64,000 nt of DNA from Taibaiella koreensis (GTDB lineage Bacteria > Bacteroidota > Bacteroidia > Chitinophagales > Chitinophagaceae), in contig NZ_QVNU01000007.1 of the NCBI RefSeq assembly GCF_003545715.1, positions 62,001 to 126,000 on the forward strand. The letters are read 5' to 3'. The position numbers were made by a program, and so were the translations under genes. The notes beneath the pieces were generated by a model that was not told the origin of the DNA, made no database searches, and saw only the letters and a list, made by a program, of their open reading frames with translations. The stretch's first letter is position 1. Each line of letters opens with the position of its first letter. This document shows, in pieces, positions 26,397 through 34,817 of the stretch.

Positions 26397-26411
26397 CAGT
26401 TATTTTGCCGC

Positions 26412-27158
26412 ATGAGACATTTACGGCACTTAAGCCTGATACTGATACTTTGGCTTATTGCAGGGCAAGCCGGGGCGCAGCAACATCCCCGGCTGCAGAT
26501 CGCGCCACTGGACCACAAGCATTTTTTCATTTACACTACTTACGGCACTCTTGACGACGGCAGCACTTATCCATCCAACAGCTTGTATGCCGTTACGACG
26601 CAGGGTATTGTTATGATCGATGTGCCCTGGGATACCACGCAGACCCTACCGCTGATCGACAGTATTGAAAGGTTGCATAAAACAAAGGTGATCGCCTGTA
26701 TCGCCACCCATTTTCACAAAGACCGCACGGCCGGACTCAACAAGCTGAAGGCGCGGGGGATCCGCACTTATGCCACCCGGCAGACCGACAGCTTGTGTGC
26801 GCTGAAAGGAGAGGAGCGGGCAGCATTCATCATGGGTAAAGATACAACCTTCCGTTTCGGAGACCTGGAACTGAAGACCTTTTATCCCGGTCCCGGACAT
26901 ACTTCCGATAATATTGTAGTCTGGTTCCCACGGGAACGGGTGCTTTATGGCGGCTGCTTTATCAAGAGCATCGAGACGGAGAACCTGGGTAACCTGGAAG
27001 ATGCCGATCCGGCATCTTGGCCGGCCTCCGTAAAGCGCGTGCAACGGGCATTTCCCCATCCTAAGTATATGATCCCCGGACATGGTAGCTTCAGAGACCT
27101 GGGCGCCTTGCAGCATACCGCTACGTTGGCGCAGCAATACGTAAAGCAGCAAAAATGA
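26412..27158 (+). CDS. Subclass B1 metallo-beta-lactamase, exported
   Basis: A 248-aa protein with a signal peptide (residues 1-22, ending QAGA). All B1 zinc ligands are present: H100, H102 and D104 in 'ATHFHKDRTAG', H163 in 'GPGHTSDN', C182 in 'LYGGCFIKS' and H224 in 'MIPGHG'. The Cys at the second zinc site and 'DVPWDTTQT' near the N-terminus separate B1 from B2, B3 and from glyoxalase-type hydrolases. It hydrolyses beta-lactams in the periplasm (family knowledge; the spectrum cannot be read). It looks like a resident chromosomal gene: no mobile element is near and composition matches the neighbours. The ATG at 26412 gives the signal peptide. Confidence 0.92.
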   Translation: MRHLRHLSLILILWLIAGQAGAQQHPRLQIAPLDHKHFFIYTTYGTLDDGSTYPSNSLYAVTTQGIVMIDVPWDTTQTLPLIDSIERLHKTKVIACIATHFHKDRTAGLNKLKARGIRTYATRQTDSLCALKGEERAAFIMGKDTTFRFGDLELKTFYPGPGHTSDNIVVWFPRERVLYGGCFIKSIETENLGNLEDADPASWPASVKRVQRAFPHPKYMIPGHGSFRDLGALQHTATLAQQYVKQQK

Positions 27159-27178
27159 CCGGAGCTACTTGATCTGTT

Positions 27179-27445
27179 TTATCCTCCCGGCTTTTTAAAG
27201 GCAATGATGAAGTAAACAAAAAACAGGAGGGCAGCAAGGATCAGCGTAATGATCGTTATGGCACAATAAATAAGGAACTGGCGTAGTACGGCTCCGGTGC
27301 GTCTTTCAGGGGCAAATATGGCTGCCGCTACAATATCGGCCAACAGAGAGAACCCGACGGCAAGCGTATCGATGTCCTGCCGGATAGCTATAAGGATTAG
27401 GGTCGCTGCTATGCTTATGATACCGCCTAAGACTTCTTTTCGCAT
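27179..27445 (-). CDS. Small membrane protein of unknown function
   Basis: An 88-aa protein with an N-terminal hydrophobic stretch ('GGIISIAATLILIAI'), a central one ('LLADIVAAAIF') and a strong C-terminal helix ('AITIITLILAALLFFVYFIIAF'). No family recognised. The frame is open to 27493, but the ATG at 27445 fits the first hydrophobic segment. Convergent with the beta-lactamase gene, 20 bp away. Confidence 0.5.
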   Translation of the reverse strand: MRKEVLGGIISIAATLILIAIRQDIDTLAVGFSLLADIVAAAIFAPERRTGAVLRQFLIYCAITIITLILAALLFFVYFIIAFKKPGG

Positions 27446-27531
27446 GTCGCAAAGATAGTGTAGGAAGCTGCTCGCGTCATACCGGCTGTACACTGTCTTC
27501 GTCTGCAGGATAGGAAAGGCATTTAAACGAT

Positions 27532-27562
27532 ACAGAGGCTATCCCGGAAGGATAGCCTCTGT
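27532..27562. terminator. Terminator after the 1014-aa T9SS gene
   Basis: Perfect 13-bp stem ACAGAGGCTATCC / GGATAGCCTCTGT with a 5-nt loop; a T run lies on the plus side. Confidence 0.85.
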
Positions 27563-27591
27563 GTTTTTTAAGTGTGTGCTTTTTTCAGCTG

Positions 27592-30500
27592 TTATTTCAG
27601 GACCTCGAAATTGCGCGTGACTTCGCCCTTATCCGTTTTGATCCTTATCATATAGATGCCTGGCGCATAGGCAGCCGTAGATAACCGGGTCCGGTGTGCT
27701 TCCGTAACGGGCGCCTGGTATATTGTTTGCCCGAAGGTGTTGTAAATGATAATATGCTGCATCTGCTCCTCTTTACTTTCAATAACCAATAGCGTTCTGG
27801 CTGGATTGGGATACAGCACCAGGCCTTGCCCGGCGTTGTTTCCGAAGAAACCTATCGGGGCCATGGCATGCTGGGGAGATGATATGCTTTGGTTGGTAAA
27901 GGTCTCGAATGCATGGTCCCGGTCCCCGAGGGTAAGGCTGTCGGTCCGGTTGGCTATATGCGTAACGGCGCTGCCGGCGCCTTCGTGCAGGATGCTTTGC
28001 AGCATGTAATTGCCGGAAGGCGCGTCTTCCGTGATGGTGAACCGGCCGGGAGGCAGTTGGAAATAGTTGACGAAATTACCGGGTCCGCTACTGCTTACCT
28101 GCAACACCTTCCAGGTTCCGTTTACACTGGCCGGTCCCCCGGTCCAGGCGGCGATCCGGCCGTCGGTCATTACGATCCAGGGGCTGCCGCCGGGATCCGT
28201 AGTAATGGCGGATGCCGGGGCAGGGGGTGGGGGAAGGGCAGTCCAGGAAGCTGGGGCATCACCAATGCCGCTATAATACTGTACGCCGCCATCGGGGAAA
28301 GTAGTGATGTAAATAAGGCCCAGGCCAGGATTGGCCGGGCTTACTCCTGGTCCTATGACAATGTCATTGGCATTAGCCGTATTGGAAATAAATGTTTGTG
28401 TGCCGTCGTTGGCATTGCTCAAGCTGGTGTTTTGTGAAATGAAGACATCCCTGAAAAAATGGATGCCCGCCACCGTATGGTTGAAATAGTCAATGCGGGC
28501 GGCGTCGTAAGCCTTCGGGGAATAAGCGGCGCCATCGTAATAATACAGCATCCCCTGGTCTGAAAGGGCAAAGAACCGGGTGTCGTCGATATTCGCCGGG
28601 CTCAGAAAGGTATTCAATCCGCTTACGCCCATATAGCCGGCGCCACCGTTGCCGGTGATCTTGACTGGTCCTCCCGATGCCATCGATCCGATAAACCGGT
28701 CTGCGCCCGGGCCGCCATCAACAAAGACAAGCCGGCCGGGACCCGGGGCCGGCTCTGCCCAGCTATTGGCCCCGTTGGCCAGTGTGTATACAGCTCCGTT
28801 TCCGGTAGTGATCAGCAGCTTGCCATTTTCCGTAAAAGCAATATCCGAGGCGACAATACCGGAGAAGGTATCGATCAGGGACACAGGACCACCCGAAGTG
28901 CTGAAACCAAAAGGTATCCCGGTGTGCGGAGCCGCGTCTTTGATGAGTGTAACGGCGGCATTCTCCGACGGCACTGTGAAGCGGATACTTATGCTCGCCG
29001 GAGCACTTACGAGACCGGCGGCGTCTTTAACCCTGTAGCTGATGGGTGTGGGATTGCCTGTAAAGCTGTTTTGCGGTGTAAACGTAACGGCGCTTGAACT
29101 GCTGTTCAGCGACCAGGCGCCCTGGCCGGGTACGGTAAAGCCGGTAATGTCGCCCTGGGCGTCGGTAGTCACGCCTGTAGCGCCGGTGGGAACGATCAGA
29201 CTGATGTTCTCCGGCGACAGCACGCCGCTATTGGGATCCATATCATTGGCCAGCAAGCCGGATATCGTAGCGGCGTTGCCCGGAGCCTGGTTGCTTAGGC
29301 TATCATGGGCAGCGACAGGTGGCTGGTTAATGGCAAAGTGTATATCGGGCACATTCCCGCTGCCCACAGTTACCGTTATCCGGCCATCGGCAGGCGTGGC
29401 ATCAGACGAACCCACGTGCTGGTAGCCGGCGGGAAGGGTCAGGCCTACGACATAACTACCGGGCAACTGGTTGGAAAAGCTATAACTGCCATTGGCATTG
29501 GTGGTCGTTGTCGTAATTACGGTAATGCCATCCGCAGCATAAAGAACGATCGTAAGCCCGGGCATAAGGGGGCCGGTAAGGCCATCGCTCATGCCTGTAT
29601 TGTCATTGTAGACCCGGCCGCTGATCATCACGCCGGCATTAAAATCTATGGTGATCGTAGCGGCATTGCTGAATGCGCCTGCTGCATCTTTTACCTTATA
29701 ACTGATCGGCGTGGGATCGCCTGTAAAGCCACTTTGCGGCGTAAACGTAACGGCGCCGGAACTGCTGTTCAACGACCAGGCACCCTGGCCCGGTATAGTA
29801 AAGCCGGTAATGTCGCCCTGGGCGTCGGTAGTCAGGCCTGTAGCGCCGGCCGGGGCCATCAGACGGATATTGCCGGGCGATAAAGTGCCATCAGGGTCTG
29901 TATCATTAGTCAGCACATTGGGTACCGTCGCCGGGCTGCCGGGCGTTTGCCCGGTCACGATATCGTTGGCGGCAATGGGGACACCGTTTATGGCTTCCAG
30001 CTTAAAACCATCCCAGCTGATATAGCCGGCGTAGTGGTTGTCGCCGGTAGGCGCATTTACAGGGCTTGCACGCATATTGAAGGTTGCTGTGGTAGCGGTT
30101 GCTGTTAATACCTGGTCCACAGTTTGCCATTGCCAATGCGTGGTATTACTGTTACCGGGATTGCTATATCCCGTCATGCCGGTTACTACGGCATTGGGAC
30201 GGCATGGCGCATTGTAAAGTTGTCCCCCCGTGCGAACACAAGCTGTCCTGGTCCAGTAGTAGCGAAAGCGATATTGCTTACCAATAATGAGCCCCGTTAC
30301 CACCTGCTGAAATCCCTCGGAACCACCGTTCGTGGAACCTATTGCCAGACTGGAAACCGTGCTTTCAAAAGTACCACCATCGGGTGAGGCCGCTTCATTG
30401 CCAACCCATGGATAAGGCGCCGTTGAAGGTGAAATGGGGATATTGGCGCCGGATGCCGTACTGTTGATATCCGGAGAAAAAGCATTGATCGACCAGCCCG

Positions 30501-30636
30501 AAGGCGTTCTGTTGGGGCCGATAGTGCCGCTCATGCTGCCATTCACAAAAAGATTCTGCCCCAGGGTATCGTATCCCTGTAACAGCAACAGGCCAATCAC
30601 AAGCCCCAATGGCTTTTTAGTAGTAGGTATGCGCAT
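27592..30636 (-). CDS. Large secreted T9SS (type A) protein with duplicated Ig/cadherin-like domains
   Basis: A 1014-aa surface or secreted protein. Signal peptide at 1-26. A jelly-roll-like domain follows (about 27-215). Then come an Ig/cadherin-like repeat (about 217-333), an SdrD_B/Cna-B-like domain (about 335-437, 'ISGRVYNDNTGMSDGLTGPL') and a second copy of the Ig-like repeat (about 440-553). A WD/propeller-like region rich in Gly and Pro follows, and the T9SS type A sorting domain closes the protein (about 940-1014, 'YPNPARTLLVIES'). The two Ig-like repeats share about 190 bp of very similar DNA. Possibly an adhesin-like or wall-associated protein; substrate unknown. Stands alone with a terminator. 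Confidence 0.85.
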   Translation of the reverse strand: MRIPTTKKPLGLVIGLLLLQGYDTLGQNLFVNGSMSGTIGPNRTPSGWSINAFSPDINSTASGANIPISPSTAPYPWVGNEAASPDGGTFESTVSSLAIGSTNGGSEGFQQVVTGLIIGKQYRFRYYWTRTACVRTGGQLYNAPCRPNAVVTGMTGYSNPGNSNTTHWQWQTVDQVLTATATTATFNMRASPVNAPTGDNHYAGYISWDGFKLEAINGVPIAANDIVTGQTPGSPATVPNVLTNDTDPDGTLSPGNIRLMAPAGATGLTTDAQGDITGFTIPGQGAWSLNSSSGAVTFTPQSGFTGDPTPISYKVKDAAGAFSNAATITIDFNAGVMISGRVYNDNTGMSDGLTGPLMPGLTIVLYAADGITVITTTTTNANGSYSFSNQLPGSYVVGLTLPAGYQHVGSSDATPADGRITVTVGSGNVPDIHFAINQPPVAAHDSLSNQAPGNAATISGLLANDMDPNSGVLSPENISLIVPTGATGVTTDAQGDITGFTVPGQGAWSLNSSSSAVTFTPQNSFTGNPTPISYRVKDAAGLVSAPASISIRFTVPSENAAVTLIKDAAPHTGIPFGFSTSGGPVSLIDTFSGIVASDIAFTENGKLLITTGNGAVYTLANGANSWAEPAPGPGRLVFVDGGPGADRFIGSMASGGPVKITGNGGAGYMGVSGLNTFLSPANIDDTRFFALSDQGMLYYYDGAAYSPKAYDAARIDYFNHTVAGIHFFRDVFISQNTSLSNANDGTQTFISNTANANDIVIGPGVSPANPGLGLIYITTFPDGGVQYYSGIGDAPASWTALPPPPAPASAITTDPGGSPWIVMTDGRIAAWTGGPASVNGTWKVLQVSSSGPGNFVNYFQLPPGRFTITEDAPSGNYMLQSILHEGAGSAVTHIANRTDSLTLGDRDHAFETFTNQSISSPQHAMAPIGFFGNNAGQGLVLYPNPARTLLVIESKEEQMQHIIIYNTFGQTIYQAPVTEAHRTRLSTAAYAPGIYMIRIKTDKGEVTRNFEVLK
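29031..29879. repeat. Two direct repeats of about 189 bp inside the T9SS gene
   Basis: Segments of about 29031-29219 and 29691-29879 are nearly identical (for example GTAAAGCCGGTAATGTCGCC in both). They encode the two Ig-like repeats and point to recent duplication or gene conversion. Positions are approximate by eye. Confidence 0.8.
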
Positions 30637-30967
30637 GTTATTTGTTATTTATTGTTGTTGATGTTTGTCTTTTAGAAATACTCATAGCTGGCATAGCCAG
30701 GAGAAACGATACCGGAATGCCGGAAGAATGAATGTTTTTCACAATGCGTATGTTTAGTAGCGGAAGTATTTTTGGTATAGTTTATGCGTTTAATCGGCAC
30801 TTTTTGAATGAATGGAATCAGGAATGGCACGCAATATACATTTATTATGCATAAATTATTGCAATTACCGGAAAATCGTACGCGCTTTGCTCTGATAGAA
30901 ACGCGCATAGCATGCGAGGAGAAGCATCTGGGCTTTTTATGATCGCTCAGGGAGGAACAAAGAGATT
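30637..30967. other. Intergenic region upstream of the 1014-aa gene
   Basis: Holds the promoter of the leftward gene at 30636. An open frame at 30672-30908 has no recognised domain and I read it as chance. No RNA or known repeat seen. Confidence 0.4.
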
Positions 30968-31298
30968 ATGTTTAATGGTTCCTTCTTTGCGCTGTTGTCT
31001 TTATGAGAAAAATCAGTGAACTGCCGCTGTGGGACAGCTTAACAGGCACACACGGGGCGCGTGCGCTAGCGTACGAGAGACGCTGTTACGCTGCGCGCTA
31101 ATTGAAGGCAGCCGCATGTTCACCCTGATACAGAGTGTTGTACTCAAAGAGAAGGTTTCCGCGCGTTTTATTATACTTAGAGAGGCTTAGGCATCATGTT
31201 TAATACGCCCTTCTTAGCGCCTTTGTGTCTTTGTGAGAAAATTGCTGTGCTTCCACTGTGGGGACAGTTTAAAGGGCATACGCAGCGCGTAGTATACA
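30968..31298 (+). repeat. Two diverged direct copies of an intergenic repeat of about 105 bp
   Basis: Copy 1 about 30968-31079 and copy 2 about 31196-31298 share ATGTTTAAT..CCTTCTT.GCGC..TTGTCTTT.TGAGAAAA and CTGTGGG(G)ACAG. The TTTGTGTCTTTGTGAGAAAA part is common in intergenic DNA of this group. Copy 1 ends in a family-2 REP palindrome (31045-31070). Neither holds a gene. Confidence 0.6.
31045..31070. repeat. REP-like palindromic element, family 2
   Basis: GGCACACACGGGGCGCGTGC followed by GCTAGC; inverted relative of the copies at 16730, 56841 and 56907, same sense as 57244. Confidence 0.5.
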
Positions 31299-31431
31299 CA
31301 AAAAGTCGCAGCGCCGCCGCGGCGTTGCAAGAAAACGGAGAAAGCCTATACACATGGGGGGCGCATGGACTGGCAATAAAGCAATACGGCGAGCAATTAA
31401 GCTATCTTTTGCCTGATCCTAATATAGAAAT

Positions 31432-31473
31432 TGCCTCCTGTATGGATTTGACGTTACAAATCTACAGGAGGCA
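31432..31473. terminator. Terminator after atpG
   Basis: Outer stem TGCCTCCTGTA / TACAGGAGGCA and inner stem GATTTG / CAAATC around a 6-nt loop. It lies 30 bp beyond the atpG stop on the minus strand. Confidence 0.85.
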
Positions 31474-31502
31474 TTCGTATATGTTTTGCGGTATGCTTAA
31501 GA

Positions 31503-32384
31503 TTAACCTTGCAGGGCTGCTGCACCACTCACGATCTCGGTCAGCTCGGTGGTGATCGCTGCCTGGCGGGCGCGGTTGTAGGAGATCTTCAGACTGCGCA
31601 GGATATCGGCGGCATTTTCGGTTGCCTTATCCATAGCCGTCATACGGGCGCCATGCTCAGAAGCATGCGCATCCAGTATAGCTTTATATACTTGTGTATT
31701 CAGGATCTTGGGCATCAGCTCCTGGATGAGCACTTCTTTGGAAGGTTCAAAGATGAAGTCGGTCTGTTTTTTGCTTTCGGTAGCTTCTACCTTAGGGATC
31801 GGCAGGTAGGGTTCGCTCACGAAGACCTGGGTAGCCGCGTTCTTAAACTGGCTGTATACCAGCTCCACGCGGTCATATTCTTTCCGCAGGAAGGCTTCCT
31901 GGGCGTAGATCGCTGCACGGCGCACATTCTCAAAGCTAAGATCGGCGAAGAGGTTCCAGTAATCGTCTACCAGCTTGTAGCCGTGACGCTGAAAATATTC
32001 ATAGCCCTTTTTGCCGACAGGCAATATGGTCACATTGCCTTTAGCATATTGGGCAGCGTATTTGCTTTCGATCGTCTGGCGGGCAGCCTTGATCACATTG
32101 GAGTTATAAGCCCCGCAGGTACCGCGGTCACTGGTAATGGGAATGATGAGCACACGCTCTGTTACTCTTTCGGCGGCCAGGGGCAGCTCCATATCACCGC
32201 TGAGGCTGCTTACGATATTGGTCAGCATTTCCTGCATCTTCTGGGTATAGGGACGCATTTGCAGAATGGCATCCTGTGCACGGCGCAACTTGGCGGCGCT
32301 CACCATTTTCATAGCCTTGGTGATCTGCTGGGTGGAGGTAACTGATACTATGCGTAAACGAACTTCTTTAAGTTGCCCGGACAT
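31503..32384 (-). CDS. atpG: F1F0 ATP synthase gamma subunit
   Basis: A 293-aa protein with the two long helices of the central stalk: 'KEVRLRIVSVTSTQQITKAMKMVSAAKLRRAQ' at the N-terminus (described in parts: RIVSVTSTQQITKAMKMVSA) and 'NRARQAAITTELTEIVSGAAAL' at the C-terminus. It links the F1 catalytic head to the rotor at the inner membrane. In many Bacteroidota atpG follows atpA; here it is alone, 115 bp downstream of kynU, with its own terminator. The other atp genes must lie elsewhere. Confidence 0.96.
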   Translation of the reverse strand: MSGQLKEVRLRIVSVTSTQQITKAMKMVSAAKLRRAQDAILQMRPYTQKMQEMLTNIVSSLSGDMELPLAAERVTERVLIIPITSDRGTCGAYNSNVIKAARQTIESKYAAQYAKGNVTILPVGKKGYEYFQRHGYKLVDDYWNLFADLSFENVRRAAIYAQEAFLRKEYDRVELVYSQFKNAATQVFVSEPYLPIPKVEATESKKQTDFIFEPSKEVLIQELMPKILNTQVYKAILDAHASEHGARMTAMDKATENAADILRSLKISYNRARQAAITTELTEIVSGAAALQG

Positions 32385-32499
32385 ATAATAAAATTATTTT
32401 TAATTTCTTTATTTGGCTGCAAAGGTACGATTCAAAAGCGTGATGTGCAAATTTTCACGAGCCTGTTTTCAGGAAAATTAGACGCATGGCCCGCTTGGA

Positions 32500-33765
32500 T
32501 TACAGGTTCAGTTCTCTCAGTATCTCGTAAAAGCGGTACACATCTTCGAAGGAATTGTACAGCGGTACCGGTGCTATGCGAATCACATTGGGCTCGCGCC
32601 AGTCGGCGATCACACCCTGGCTAGTAAGTGTTTCAAATACCTTGCGGCCATCCTTGTTAAACAGCAGGGATAGCTGCGCTCCGCGGCGCTCAGGTTCCGG
32701 AGGCGTAATGATCTCGAATGAAAGATGGCTAAGCTGCTTCAGCAGGTATTCCAGGTAAGCGGTCAGCTTAAGGCTTTTTTCGCGCAGCACCTGCATGGTG
32801 ATCTTGTCGAAAATATCGAGAGCGGCTTTATGTGCCACCATATTGAATACAGGGGCATTGCTCATTTGCCAGCTGGCAGCGCCCTTCGACGGCACAAAGC
32901 CCTTTTTCATCTGGAAGCGGGTGCTTTCCTCGTTGCCCCACCAGCCGGCCAGCCGGAAGGTATCGGGATTGTTGCCATGCTTTTCATGAACAAAAACACC
33001 GCCTACGCCGCCCGGACCCGAATTCAGGTATTTGTAAGAGCACCAGCAGGCAAAATCCACGTTCCAGTCGTGCAACTGCAGTGGTACATTGCCCATGGCA
33101 TGAGCCAGGTCGAAGCCGGCATAAGCTCCGGTACGGTGTGTGGCTTCGGTAATGGCTTTAAGATCGTATAGCTGACCGGTATAGTAGTTAACGGCGCCGA
33201 TCATGACACAAGCCAGCTGATCGCCGGTTGCAGCGATCGTTTCCAGGATATCTTCGTCGCGCAGTGTATGTTCTCCCGCTCTTGGCGTCAGCTCGATGAT
33301 CGCCTCGGCAGGATCGTAGCCGTGCATGCGTACCTGCGTCTCGATGGCGTATTGATCCGAAGGAAAGGCGCCGGCTTCCATAATGATCTTGTACCGGCCG
33401 CCTTTGGGGCGGTAGAACGAGAGCAGCAGCAGGTGCAGATTGACGGTAAGGGTATTCATGGCCACCACTTCCTCGGGGCTAGCGCCTACGATGCGGGCCA
33501 GGGAGATGGAAAATGGTTTCTGGTAACTGAACCAGGGGTTTTCGGCCTGAAAATGACCTTCTACGCCCCATTTGGCCCAGTCGTTCAATTCTTTGTCGAA
33601 GAGATAGCGGGTGCTTTTGGGCTGCAAGCCCAGGGAGTTGCCGCAGAAATAGATGGCATCCGCATCATCATGCTGGGGAAAATGGAAGCGCTCTCTGAAA
33701 GAGAACAAAATATCGACATCGTCCAGGGAACGGGCGTATTCCAGAGTAGGTTCGAAGTTGGTCAC
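32500..33765 (-). CDS. kynU: Kynureninase
   Basis: A 421-aa PLP enzyme that splits kynurenine (or 3-hydroxykynurenine) to anthranilate (or 3-hydroxyanthranilate) and alanine. Family marks: 'DAIYFCGNSLGLQPKSTR' at the N-terminus, 'DFACWCSYKYLNSGPGG' with the PLP Lys, and 'PSKGAASWQMSNAP' near the C-terminal part. The start ATG lies close to lspA (36 bp gap). Tryptophan degradation or NAD synthesis; the other pathway genes are not in the window. Confidence 0.95.
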   Translation of the reverse strand: MTNFEPTLEYARSLDDVDILFSFRERFHFPQHDDADAIYFCGNSLGLQPKSTRYLFDKELNDWAKWGVEGHFQAENPWFSYQKPFSISLARIVGASPEEVVAMNTLTVNLHLLLLSFYRPKGGRYKIIMEAGAFPSDQYAIETQVRMHGYDPAEAIIELTPRAGEHTLRDEDILETIAATGDQLACVMIGAVNYYTGQLYDLKAITEATHRTGAYAGFDLAHAMGNVPLQLHDWNVDFACWCSYKYLNSGPGGVGGVFVHEKHGNNPDTFRLAGWWGNEESTRFQMKKGFVPSKGAASWQMSNAPVFNMVAHKAALDIFDKITMQVLREKSLKLTAYLEYLLKQLSHLSFEIITPPEPERRGAQLSLLFNKDGRKVFETLTSQGVIADWREPNVIRIAPVPLYNSFEDVYRFYEILRELNL

Positions 33766-33801
33766 GAAAAAGATTGTGAGGTTGAAACGTACGAATAAGG
33801 A

Positions 33802-34482
33802 TTATTGATCGGTTTTATCCCCGGTGAGGGGCTGCGGCTGCTGTGATGGTCCGGTGGTGACTGTTTTCCGGCTTTGCGCCAGGAATTTCTTCTGGAACAG
33901 CAGCAAGGTAATAACGCCTACGGATATGGCCGCATCGGCAAGGTTAAAGATCGGCTCAAAGAAACGAAGCGGCCTGCCACCGAATACCGGTACCCATTTG
34001 GGCCAGAAGGTGTCGATAAGTGGGAAATAGAACATATCGACCACTTTCCCGTGCAGAAAGGAACCATAGCCTTTGCCTGGCGCTACCAGCCTGCCCATTT
34101 GCATAAAATCGCTTTCCGTGAAAATGAGGCCATAGAACATGCTGTCAATCAGGTTGCCCGCAGCACCCGCCAGTATAAGCGCGGCGCAAATGAGCAGGCC
34201 TTTGCTGTATCCTTTTTTAACCAGGTTTTTCACCCAGAAGAAGCCGAAACCTACGGCAATAAGACGGAATAGTGTGAGGATCACTTTACCCAGCGGCGAA
34301 TCCATGATGGTCATACCGAAAGCCATGCCCTCGTTTTCGATAAAGCAGAGCTGGAACCATTTTCCGGCGACATGCACGGCACCGGGATCGCCGATAAGAA
34401 AGTGGGTCTTGACATATATTTTGATGATCTGGTCGAGCACCAGGATCAGGAATACGATCAACAGGAGGTGTTTATATTTCAC
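33802..34482 (-). CDS. lspA: Signal peptidase II (lipoprotein signal peptidase)
   Basis: A 226-aa inner-membrane aspartic peptidase that removes lipoprotein signal peptides. It has four membrane helices. Catalytic residues lie in 'GAAGNLIDSMFYG' and 'FEPIFNLADAAISVGV', and 'NEGMAFGM' is the typical first motif. It is longer than the E. coli enzyme because of an insert before the last helix and a polar C-terminal tail ('TGPSQQPQPLTGDKTDQ'), as in other Bacteroidota. Same strand as kynU and atpG. Confidence 0.94.
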   Translation of the reverse strand: MKYKHLLLIVFLILVLDQIIKIYVKTHFLIGDPGAVHVAGKWFQLCFIENEGMAFGMTIMDSPLGKVILTLFRLIAVGFGFFWVKNLVKKGYSKGLLICAALILAGAAGNLIDSMFYGLIFTESDFMQMGRLVAPGKGYGSFLHGKVVDMFYFPLIDTFWPKWVPVFGGRPLRFFEPIFNLADAAISVGVITLLLFQKKFLAQSRKTVTTGPSQQPQPLTGDKTDQ

Positions 34483-34735
34483 GCAGAATAGTTTAGCCCG
34501 GAAATTTTGCCTGCAAAAATAGCTTATACCTGCCGAATTTATTCAATTTTTTCATTGCATTTATCCTATCGGTTTAAGGTGGAAGAAGAAATAGCAGGGC
34601 CGGGTGCATGGCGGTATAAAGAATGGGGGGAGATTAAAGCTTATGAAGAAGACTGATGTTAGCGTGCATTCCCGCGAGGTCGAGGTAATCGTATATTAGG
34701 CTGTTGTTTAAAACAATGAAACTTTAATTTTTTAA

Positions 34736-34764
34736 TTTGTAAATAACTATTTATAGTATATTTG
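34736..34764 (+). promoter_or_regulatory. Promoter of the 842-aa T9SS gene
   Basis: TTTG (34736-34739), 17-bp spacer, TATATTTG (34757-34764), in very AT-rich DNA. The ATG at 34818 is 53 bp downstream. Confidence 0.6.
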
Positions 34765-34817
34765 CATTGTTTTTCTATTGGCGCACCTTTTCCGATACCT
34801 TATTAAAATTTCCCGTT

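Noticed and set aside
31509-32345. 278-codon frame opposite atpG
   Set aside because: Exact shadow of a well-identified gene.
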